A DNA stretch of 64,000 bases from Rhizobiales bacterium Y(2018) (GTDB lineage: Bacteria; Pseudomonadota; Alphaproteobacteria; Rhizobiales; Aestuariivirgaceae), in NCBI GenBank assembly GCA_005502925.1, contig SCPD01000015.1, forward strand, positions 1 to 64,000, read 5' to 3'. Each line of letters opens with the position of its first letter. Position 1 is the stretch's first letter. Positions 57,548 to 64,000 of the stretch are shown piece after piece. The notes below the pieces were generated by a model. That model was not told where the DNA came from and made no database searches. It worked only from the letters and a program-made list of their open reading frames with translations. The translations under genes were made by a program, and so were the position numbers.

Positions 57548-58609
57548 ATGTCGGGTGTGACAATCAACAATGTGAAGAAGGCCTATGGCGGCTTCGAGAT
57601 CCTGCACGGCATAGACGCGGAGATCCAGGACGGCGAGTTCGTCGTCCTGGTCGGACCTTCGGGCTGCGGCAAGTCGACCCTGTTGCGCATGATCGCCGGT
57701 CTCGAGGGCGTCACTTCGGGAACGATCGCCATTGGCGACCGCGTCGTCAACGAGGTCCACGCCAAGGACCGAGACATCGCCATGGTATTCCAGAACTACG
57801 CCCTCTATCCGCATATGACGGTCGAGCAGAATATGGGTTTCAGCCTGAAGCTCGCTGGCAGGAAGGCGCCCGCGATCAGAACCAGCGTCGAGCAGGTGGC
57901 CGGCTTCCTTGGCCTCTCCCCCTTGCTACGACGTTATCCGAGACAGCTTTCCGGCGGGCAGCGTCAGCGTGTTGCGATGGGCCGCGCACTCGTCCGCAAT
58001 CCAAAAGTCTTCCTGTTCGATGAGCCGCTCTCCAATCTGGACGCCAAGCTTCGCGTCCAGATGCGCAGCGAGATCAAGTCACTGCATCGTCAATTCCCGA
58101 CCACCGCCGTTTATGTGACACATGATCAGGTCGAGGCGATGACGCTCGCCGACAGAATTATCGTCATGTGCGGCGGACGGATCGAGCAAGTGGGTACGCC
58201 GGGTGAGCTCTACGAGCAGCCTGCCAACCTGTTCGTCGCCGGATTCATTGGCTCTCCAGCCATGAACTTTCTGCCGGGTGAACTCGCCGATGACGTGACG
58301 AGCGTTCTCCTGGGCGAGCAAAGGGTGTCGGTGAAAGCGCCGGGCCACGCCAAGCCCCGTCAGCGGGTCACCGTTGGCTTCCGTCCGGAACATGTCAGGT
58401 TCTGCGATAGCGGCGGAATCCACTTCAAGGTGGCTGATGTCGAGTTCACCGGCGCGAATTCCTACGTGACAGGCCACATCGGCCGCGAACAGATTTGCGC
58501 CAGCATCGGCGGCCGTGCTCATGTAAAGGCGGGGCAATCAGCCTCGATCGCCATCGACCCGGCTTCCATCCATCTGTTTGACACGACGACCGGCAAGGCT
58601 CTCGCCTGA
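57548..58609 (+). CDS. Sugar ABC transporter ATP-binding protein, MalK/UgpC-like
   Basis: A 353-residue ATPase with Walker A (VGPSGCGKST), signature LSGGQRQR, Walker B (LFDEPLSNLD), switch His (VTHDQVEAMT) and the C-terminal TOBE/OB region typical of MalK (VGFRPEHVRF). The ATG at 57548 (MSGVTINNVKK) is preferred over the open upstream frame. It converges with the ATPase gene of the second sugar transporter, only 8 nt away. Confidence 0.95.
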   Translation: MSGVTINNVKKAYGGFEILHGIDAEIQDGEFVVLVGPSGCGKSTLLRMIAGLEGVTSGTIAIGDRVVNEVHAKDRDIAMVFQNYALYPHMTVEQNMGFSLKLAGRKAPAIRTSVEQVAGFLGLSPLLRRYPRQLSGGQRQRVAMGRALVRNPKVFLFDEPLSNLDAKLRVQMRSEIKSLHRQFPTTAVYVTHDQVEAMTLADRIIVMCGGRIEQVGTPGELYEQPANLFVAGFIGSPAMNFLPGELADDVTSVLLGEQRVSVKAPGHAKPRQRVTVGFRPEHVRFCDSGGIHFKVADVEFTGANSYVTGHIGREQICASIGGRAHVKAGQSASIAIDPASIHLFDTTTGKALA

Positions 58610-58617
58610 AGGCCTCA

Positions 58618-59811
58618 CTACGGATTGCCGAGCGCCAGTCCGGTCCGCGCGTCGAAAAAGTAGATGCGCGCGGGATCGATGGCGAGGGATACTTCATCGT
58701 TTGTCCTTAGGCGAAGCCGGCCCTCGAGTCGCGCGGATATCTTTGTCGAAGAGCTCCCGCCCAGAAGCGACGTGTAGGCGTCCTTGGCCGTGAAGTCGAA
58801 ATCGAAGGGGACCGCCGGCGTGCTCGCGGAAAACGAGACGGATGATTGGTCGCCCAGCATCTCCATGTCGATGATACGGGTGTTGAAGGCCGCCGCACCC
58901 GGGCGCGCCACGCCGATGTCCGACGGCCGCATGCCGATGACGATATGCCCATCCGCTCTGTCGGCAGCATCCGCCAGAGCTTGGTTCTGCGCCGCCTGCG
59001 GCAGGGCAATCGCGATATCGCCCATGCTGATCTCGAAGGTGCCGTCGCGGCGAACCAGCTTGGCCAGCAGGAGGTTCATCGGCGGACTGCCCATGAAACC
59101 GGCGACAAAAACATTATGAGGCCTTTCGAAAAGCTCGGTCGGCGTGGCGAACTGCTGGATGTTCGTGTTGCCGCTCTCGCCGATCGGGCGGAGCACCGCC
59201 ACGCGGCTGCCGAGCGTGAGGGCCTCGACCTGGTCATGGGTCACATAGACGGTCGTGACCCCGAGCCTCGCGTGGAGGGCGCGCATCTCCGCGCGCATCT
59301 CGACCCGAAGCTTGGCATCCAGATTGGACAGCGGCTCATCCATCAGGAATACCTTGGGATGCCTGACGATCGCCCTGCCGATGGCGACCCGCTGACGCTG
59401 TCCGCCCGACAAGGCCTTCGGCTTGCGCTGGAGCAGTTGTTCAAGCCCAAGCGATTTGGCGACGTCGCGGACACGACGATTGCGTTCGGCCTTGCTCAGA
59501 CCTGCGACCTTCAGGGCGAAGCCGATATTCTCTTCGACGGTCATGTGCGGATAGAGCGCGTAGCTTTGAAAGACCATCGCGACATTGCGCGCCCGGGCCT
59601 TCACCGCATTGGACAGCAGCCCGCCGATATAAAGCTCGCCTTCGCTGATGTCCTCAAGGCCGGCGATGATACGCAGCAGCGTCGACTTGCCACAACCCGA
59701 AGGCCCCACCAGGACGATGAACTCCCCCTCGTCGATGGTCAGGTCGACCTGCCTGAGCACATCCGTGCCGGCATAATGTTTTCCCAGTCCCCTGATGTCG
59801 ATCGCGCCCAT
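58618..59811 (-). CDS. Sugar ABC transporter ATP-binding protein, MalK/UgpC-like
   Basis: A 397-residue ATPase. It has Walker A (VGPSGCGKST), signature LSGGQRQR, Walker B (LMDEPLSNLD), switch His (VTHDQVEAL) and a C-terminal TOBE region with VIGMRPSDIGVARPG. It is about 40 residues longer than its convergent paralog, mainly from insertions in the regulatory domain (for example around RPIGESGNTNIQ). It is the last gene of the minus-strand sugar operon. Confidence 0.95.
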   Translation of the reverse strand: MGAIDIRGLGKHYAGTDVLRQVDLTIDEGEFIVLVGPSGCGKSTLLRIIAGLEDISEGELYIGGLLSNAVKARARNVAMVFQSYALYPHMTVEENIGFALKVAGLSKAERNRRVRDVAKSLGLEQLLQRKPKALSGGQRQRVAIGRAIVRHPKVFLMDEPLSNLDAKLRVEMRAEMRALHARLGVTTVYVTHDQVEALTLGSRVAVLRPIGESGNTNIQQFATPTELFERPHNVFVAGFMGSPPMNLLLAKLVRRDGTFEISMGDIAIALPQAAQNQALADAADRADGHIVIGMRPSDIGVARPGAAAFNTRIIDMEMLGDQSSVSFSASTPAVPFDFDFTAKDAYTSLLGGSSSTKISARLEGRLRLRTNDEVSLAIDPARIYFFDARTGLALGNP

Positions 59812-59824
59812 TTTGTATTCCCGC

Positions 59825-60691
59825 CTATTTCAAGCTGCCGCTGGTCATTCCTGTCATGAAATACCGCTGGCAGAACACAAACAGCATTCCGATCGGTATC
59901 ATGGCGCAGGTATTGGCCGCCATGATCAGCCCCCAATCGGCGCGCGACTGCTCGGCCTTCATCGAGGAAATTCCAACCGTGACCGTCTTGAGCCCATCGC
60001 TGGTGATCGCGACGACCGGCCACAGCAGATCCACCCATTGATACATGAATGTCGTGATCGCCACGACCGCGAGCGCCGGCGCCACCAGCGGCAGCACGAT
60101 GCGCCAGTAGATCGTGAAGACCGAGCATCCATCGAGCTTCGCCGCCTCCTCCAGCTCATAGGGAACCGCCGCCATGGCCTGCCGCATGAGGAAGACGCCG
60201 AGCGGATAGGAGAGATGGGGCAGTATGAGCGCCCACGGCGTATTGATCAGTCCGATATCGCGCAGCAGGAGGAAACGCGGCACGATGGTCACCGCCGGCG
60301 GGACCATCATTGCGCCGATCAGCAGAAGGAAAATGAGTTCTTTGAACTTGAACTGCAGCCGCGCGAACGCATAACCGGCCAGGGAATCGATCCCCACTTT
60401 CAACACGGCCGTCGCAGTTGCGACAAACATGCTGTTACCCAGCCAGTTCAGCATGGACGTGTCGGAGAACAGGCGATGGAAATTGGCGAGCGTCACATCG
60501 CTCGGCACCAGATCCCAGGGCGAGAAACGCAGGATCGTGGACTCGCGCAGGGCCGTCGAGAGCATGAAGACGAAAGGATAGAGAACCATGACGGCGACGA
60601 TCGTCAGGCCGAGGTAGACCGGAAGCCTGGAGAACTGACGGTTGAGCGCCGGGCGGTGAAGGAGCAGCAAGGATTGGGATGCGGAAGTCAT
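59825..60691 (-). CDS. Sugar ABC transporter permease, MalG-like
   Basis: A 288-residue permease with the first helix LTIVAVMVLYPFVFMLSTAL and EAA loop EAAKLDGCSVFTIYWRIVLP. It overlaps the MalF-like gene by 4 nt and lies 13 nt before the ATPase gene. Confidence 0.92.
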   Translation of the reverse strand: MTSASQSLLLLHRPALNRQFSRLPVYLGLTIVAVMVLYPFVFMLSTALRESTILRFSPWDLVPSDVTLANFHRLFSDTSMLNWLGNSMFVATATAVLKVGIDSLAGYAFARLQFKFKELIFLLLIGAMMVPPAVTIVPRFLLLRDIGLINTPWALILPHLSYPLGVFLMRQAMAAVPYELEEAAKLDGCSVFTIYWRIVLPLVAPALAVVAITTFMYQWVDLLWPVVAITSDGLKTVTVGISSMKAEQSRADWGLIMAANTCAMIPIGMLFVFCQRYFMTGMTSGSLK

Positions 60692-61611
60692 GACGATCGC
60701 TCCGCGGGAAGGACTTTGAGCAGCACCGCCGTGACGCTCATGACGGCGAGCAGCAGCACTGTCGAGATGGCGGAGGCGAGACCGAGCTGGTCGTATTTGA
60801 AGGCATTGCTGAAGATGTACCAGGCGATCGACTCGGTCGATCCGCCCGGCCCGCCACCCGTGATCATGTAGACGGCATCGAAGAGCTGGAAATTGAAGAT
60901 GACCGCCATAATCAGGCAGAAGGTGATCGTGGGACGCAATTGCGGCAGGGTGATCGACCAGAATTGGCGGAAGGGTCCGGCGCCGTCCAGTTCGGCCGCC
61001 TCATAGAGCTCCTCGGGAATGGCGACCAGTCCGGCGAGGAAGACCACCATGTAGAAGCCCACGCCGCGCCAGAGCTCGACCAGGACGATCGTCAGGGTCG
61101 CCATCAAGGGTGAGGAAAGCCACTCCACCTCGCGGACATTCACGACCGCCAGCAGCATGTTGATCAGGCCGACATTGGGAAAGATCATGAACAGCCAGAG
61201 CGTCGAAAGCGTCACCATCGGGGCGAGGCTCGGGAAGAAGATCGCCGACTTGAAGAAATTTTTCCCGCGAATGAATTTGTCGTTCAGCAGCGCTGCCATC
61301 ACCAGTGACACGACGAGGACCGACGGCACGATGATGACGAAATAAAGCAGGGTGAATCTGATCGTTTGATAGAATTCTCTGTCCGACCAGAGCGTCAGGT
61401 AGTTGTCGAATCCCGAATAGCTGAATCCTGACAAGATACCGCCTTCGTAGAAGGACAGCACAATGGTCGTGATCAGCGGACCGGCTTGGAAGACGACGAA
61501 GAAGACGAGCGCCGGAGCCAGGAAAAGATAGGCGACGGCATTGCTGAGGAGTGCCTCGCGCAATCCAAGACGCGCTTTTCCGGACCGACGAGCGGCTGAG
61601 AGGACAGTCAT
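60688..61611 (-). CDS. Sugar ABC transporter permease, MalF-like
   Basis: A 307-residue permease. The first helix is NAVAYLFLAPALVFFVVFQA, and the EAA loop reads EAAELDGAGPFRQFWSITLP. The ATG at 61611 (MTVLSAARRSG) is preferred over an upstream TTG at 61638. It follows the sugar-binding protein gene. Confidence 0.92.
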   Translation of the reverse strand: MTVLSAARRSGKARLGLREALLSNAVAYLFLAPALVFFVVFQAGPLITTIVLSFYEGGILSGFSYSGFDNYLTLWSDREFYQTIRFTLLYFVIIVPSVLVVSLVMAALLNDKFIRGKNFFKSAIFFPSLAPMVTLSTLWLFMIFPNVGLINMLLAVVNVREVEWLSSPLMATLTIVLVELWRGVGFYMVVFLAGLVAIPEELYEAAELDGAGPFRQFWSITLPQLRPTITFCLIMAVIFNFQLFDAVYMITGGGPGGSTESIAWYIFSNAFKYDQLGLASAISTVLLLAVMSVTAVLLKVLPAERSS

Positions 61612-61677
61612 TGAGGGCAAGCCAGATGAAATTGTCAAAGCCGGGCCGGCGCACGGATCGCACCGGCCCGGCGGGGA

Positions 61678-62907
61678 TCAGCGGAGAACCCGTTCCAGAG
61701 AAGCCTGCGCGTTTTTTGCGGCCTCTTCGGGCGCGATTATCCCGGACAACGCGGCCTCGACATCCTTGAACCACAGATCCACGATCTGATTGGACTTGGG
61801 CACGATCGGTATATTGCGGTTCTGCGCCATGTTGTCGAGAAAGGCCTTGCCGTCGGGATCGTTCTGGTAAAGATTTGTGTCCACGCGTGCGGGAAACAAT
61901 CCGACCGCTGCGATATATTGTTCAACCACTTTCTTCGACGTTATGAACTTGACGAACTCCCAGGCCTGCGCCTTGTAGGCGCATTCATTGGCGATAGCGA
62001 AATATCCCCAGTCCTGGAAGTTGTGCTGCCCACCGGGGCCCGTCGGCGACTTGACGATGCCGTATTTCAGATCCGGCGCTTCCGCTTTGAGCTTGCCGAG
62101 CACCTCTGCCGCCATGTTCTGCACGGCAATGCTGCCACGCACGAACAGATCCTGCCCCTCTTGAGCGGAATAGTTGCCGATCGGAGCGATCAGCTTCTCG
62201 TCGAACAGCGCCTTCAGCCACTTCATCGTGTGGACCGAGGCATCGTCATCCACGCGAGGTTTTCCGCTCTTGTCCAGGAGATCCCCACCCATCGACCACA
62301 GGAACGGCAGATAGCTTTGATAGCCGAGCTTGGCCGCCGCGACCGGAATATTGCCCGGGGTCTCGACGCCGCTCGCCTTCAGCTTGCGAAGCGTCTCGAC
62401 CAGATCGTCCATCGTCCAGTCATCGGTGGGATATTTGACACCAGCCTTGTCGAACATGTCCTTGTTGTAGAGCCACATGCGCGGACTGGTCGCGAACGGG
62501 ACACCGACCTGCATCTCGCCGAAATGGGCGACGGTCCAGAGTGGACCATATCCACCCTTCACCTGATCGGACCAACCGGCGGCATCGATATCCACGAATT
62601 TTTTGTTGTAGATGAAGGCCGGCGAGAACGCGTCGACCATGTAGCTGACGCAGGGCGGGTTGCCGCTGGCAAAGGCCGCCGTATAGGCCTCGTTCCAAGT
62701 GTTCCAGGGGGTGATCACATGATCGATCTTCACGCCGGGATGTGCTTTTTCGAATTCGGCAATGTACGGAGACCAAAGGGCAGCCTCGTCCGCGCTGTGC
62801 GGGGCCTTCCAGAACCCGATTGTTTTTGTCTCCTCGGATGAGGCCGAGCTCACCAAAAGCAACGAGCCGACAGCCCCCAGGAGCCCGACAATCGTCCTGC
62901 ACTTCAT
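61678..62907 (-). CDS. Extracellular sugar-binding protein, ABC family 1
   Basis: A 409-residue periplasmic binding protein. The signal peptide is MKCRTIVGLLGAVGSLLLVS, followed by KTIGFWKAPHSADEAALWSP. Other conserved segments are GPGGQHNFQDWGYFAIANEC and QAWEFVKFITSKKVVEQY. The ATG at 62907 is chosen so that the signal peptide starts properly, with an in-frame ATG also at 62934. It is the first gene of the minus-strand sugar operon and divergent from the deacetylase gene. Confidence 0.92.
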   Translation of the reverse strand: MKCRTIVGLLGAVGSLLLVSSASSEETKTIGFWKAPHSADEAALWSPYIAEFEKAHPGVKIDHVITPWNTWNEAYTAAFASGNPPCVSYMVDAFSPAFIYNKKFVDIDAAGWSDQVKGGYGPLWTVAHFGEMQVGVPFATSPRMWLYNKDMFDKAGVKYPTDDWTMDDLVETLRKLKASGVETPGNIPVAAAKLGYQSYLPFLWSMGGDLLDKSGKPRVDDDASVHTMKWLKALFDEKLIAPIGNYSAQEGQDLFVRGSIAVQNMAAEVLGKLKAEAPDLKYGIVKSPTGPGGQHNFQDWGYFAIANECAYKAQAWEFVKFITSKKVVEQYIAAVGLFPARVDTNLYQNDPDGKAFLDNMAQNRNIPIVPKSNQIVDLWFKDVEAALSGIIAPEEAAKNAQASLERVLR

Positions 62908-62970
62908 GCGATCCACCCTTTTCTTGCAAGACATCGCTTGGCGAGATCACCAGGCGGCATCCGTCATTTT

Positions 62971-62994
62971 GCGACAATGTACAATGACATTTAC
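62971..62994. promoter_or_regulatory. GCGACAAT/TACAATG elements upstream of the second sugar operon
   Basis: GCGACAATG (62971-62979) is followed immediately by TACAATGACA, in the control region 64-90 nt upstream of the binding-protein ATG. The GCGACAAT core is the one found twice before the first sugar operon (54255, 54275). The TACAATG core also occurs in the palindrome at 63042. Confidence 0.45.
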
Positions 62995-63011
62995 AATCAT
63001 GAAAAGGATGC

Positions 63012-63040
63012 TTGTCAATTTTTTTATAGCAACGTATGAC
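63012..63040 (+). promoter_or_regulatory. Putative sigma-70-type promoter of the deacetylase gene
   Basis: TTGTCA (63012-63017) and TATGAC (63035-63040) are separated by 17 bp. The region is unusually AT-rich. The operator-like palindrome at 63042 directly follows. Confidence 0.5.
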
Positions 63041-63041
63041 A

Positions 63042-63056
63042 TTCTACAATGTAGAA
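63042..63056. promoter_or_regulatory. Perfect palindrome TTCTACA-A-TGTAGAA
   Basis: A perfect 7-1-7 inverted repeat right after the putative -10 box of the deacetylase promoter, a typical repressor position. Its TACAATG core is shared with the sequence at 62980. Confidence 0.6.
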
Positions 63057-63134
63057 ATCTTGACTGACTTCCGGGGGAGGCGCGCAATCGGTCAGTCGAA
63101 GCAGACGCGCATAAGGATTTTTGGAGCAACTTAC

Positions 63135-63890
63135 TTGGCACGCATTCTCGCAATACATGCACATCCTGACGATATCGAGTTCCTCGCCGCAGGTACTTTG
63201 GCGCTTTTGGCCGACACGGGAAATCACGATATCGTCTTCTCTACGCTGACCAGCGGCGACAAGGGATCGCACGACCTGTCGGCGCCGGAGATATCGGCAC
63301 TGCGCCGGAAGGAGGCGGCCTCCGCGGCGGCGGTCATCGGCGCGCAGTATCTGCCCGGAGATTTCCTGGACCAGGAAATCTTCTCGGATAACGCGTCTCG
63401 GCACGCCGTGGTGGAGCTGCTGCGAAAGACCCGCCCCGACATCGTCCTGACGGCATCGCCCGTAGACTACTCCCCGGATCACGAGGCGACGAGTTTGCTC
63501 GTGCGCGACGCCTGCTTTGCGGCAGGTTCACCCAATTACAAGACGGACTCGCCTTCTATCGACGGAATCCCCGAGCTCTACCTGATGGATCCGCTGGGCG
63601 GCATCGACCGCAGCGGCGACCTGATCGATCCCGATTTCATTGTCGATATCACCGACAAGATCGCGGTCAAACGCGCGATGCTCGAGCATCACCAGTCACA
63701 GCGTGCCTGGCTGAAGGCCCACCACCATATGGATGATTATGTGAATCAAATGGAGATATGGTCGGCCGAGCGTGGCAAGCGCATAGGGGTTGCGTTTGGC
63801 GAAGGGTTCAGGCGATATCGCGGCCATCCGTTTCCCCAGAATTTTCAGCTTGAAAGCTTCCTTGCGGACCGCCTGGTCAAACGGGCCTAG
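63135..63890 (+). CDS. PIG-L family deacetylase (LmbE-like)
   Basis: A 251-residue zinc-dependent N-deacetylase. The AHPDDIEF motif near the start, DYSPDHEATS and the HHHMDDY cluster mark the family, which removes acetyl groups from GlcNAc-type sugars and similar amides. The best start is a TTG at 63135 (LARILAIHAHPDD), preceded by GGAGCAACTTAC. An ATG in frame exists at 63036 but lies within the operator region. The divergent sugar operon suggests that the transported compound is an N-acetylated sugar or glycoside, which is inference. Confidence 0.88.
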   Translation: MARILAIHAHPDDIEFLAAGTLALLADTGNHDIVFSTLTSGDKGSHDLSAPEISALRRKEAASAAAVIGAQYLPGDFLDQEIFSDNASRHAVVELLRKTRPDIVLTASPVDYSPDHEATSLLVRDACFAAGSPNYKTDSPSIDGIPELYLMDPLGGIDRSGDLIDPDFIVDITDKIAVKRAMLEHHQSQRAWLKAHHHMDDYVNQMEIWSAERGKRIGVAFGEGFRRYRGHPFPQNFQLESFLADRLVKRA

Positions 63891-63897
63891 CGAACGA

Positions 63898-64000
63898 TTA
63901 CCGCGCCAGTTCCTTGAGTGCATTTTCGGGAAAGCTGAAATAGACCGCCGGCCGCACCACGCCGCCGAGTTCCTCATAGAGCTTGCGCGCCCCTTCATTG
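63898..64000 (-). CDS. Partial gene, GNAT-type acetyltransferase C-terminus
   Basis: The last 33 codons of a minus-strand frame that runs off the right edge. The sequence NEGARKLYEELGG followed by VYFSFP is typical of the C-terminal end of GNAT acetyltransferases, where a conserved Asn and Tyr sit in the last helix and strand. The stop is TAA at 63898-63900. It converges with the deacetylase gene. Confidence 0.6.
   Translation of the reverse strand, partial: NEGARKLYEELGGVVRPAVYFSFPENALKELAR

Noticed and set aside
1-64000. CRISPR array, rRNA operon, insertion sequence or replication origin
   Set aside because: I saw no regularly spaced repeats, no rRNA sequence, no intact transposase and no DnaA-box cluster. 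The only mobile-element trace is the recombinase fragment at 40688-41095.

Overview
The window looks like a chromosomal segment of a GC-rich alphaproteobacterium, most likely of the Hyphomicrobiales (Rhizobiales). The marker genes are SciP (DUF1153), a tandem pair of phospholipid-methyltransferase-like genes, RsgA, MnmA, a KefF/KefC pair and a typical elongator tRNA-Met. Coding density is very high: no gene-free stretch exceeds about 260 bases, and many genes overlap by 1-11 nt.

Layout. (1) 78-8425, minus strand: an eight-gene operon for uptake and catabolism of an amine or amino-acid-like compound (class V aminotransferase, PotDCBA-type ABC transporter, ornithine-cyclodeaminase-like enzyme, mandelate-racemase-like enzyme, LysR regulator). 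A divergent LysR gene (8550) carries a perfect inverted repeat over its own start codon. (2) 9593-18902, minus: two glutamine-synthetase-like enzymes, a PAS sensor, a sigma-54 activator and a second PotDABC-type transporter. (3) 19082-21683, minus: cytochrome P450, [3Fe-4S] ferredoxin and ferredoxin reductase. (4) 21843-30274, minus: a third PotDABC-type transporter with three SDRs, an LLM flavin monooxygenase, a small unknown protein and a BKACE enzyme. (5) 30408-35656: class III aminotransferase, a YgiN-like monooxygenase, RpiR and LysR regulators, a flavin reductase and a second LLM monooxygenase. (6) 35864-38689: a 941-residue protein with a subtilase catalytic triad and a separate trypsin-like triad. 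(7) 38693-40211: cupin and a quaternary-amine-type Rieske oxygenase. (8) 40655-42509: tRNA-Met with a serine-recombinase remnant running into it and a GSU2403-type nucleotidyltransferase-fold gene, i.e. a small decayed island. (9) 42625-51659: more conserved genes (methyltransferases, mnmA, sciP, rsgA, kefF-kefC, aminotransferase, sulfotransferase-like). (10) 51670-63890: GMC oxidoreductase, sugar isomerase/epimerase, two complete sugar-type ABC transporters facing each other, and a PIG-L deacetylase. The right edge cuts a GNAT gene.

The most interesting result is a candidate sigma-54 regulon. A -24/-12 promoter precedes the P450 operon (TGGCACA-N4-TTGCT) and another precedes the glutamine-synthetase operon (TGGCATG-N4-TTGCG). 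A weaker one precedes the second LLM monooxygenase. About 60-95 bp upstream of each lies a version of the same element (TGCGxAAATGCAGCGC, or GCGCAAATGC in the third). The likely activator (GAFTGA-type AAA+ protein with a separate PAS sensor) is encoded in the glutamine-synthetase operon. P450 plus [3Fe-4S] ferredoxin plus reductase plus glutamine-synthetase-like genes resembles the actinobacterial morpholine/piperidine/pyrrolidine oxidation clusters. I therefore infer a nitrogen-regulated system for secondary or cyclic amine use. The two-catalytic-domain protease at 35864 is the second strong candidate for something undescribed.
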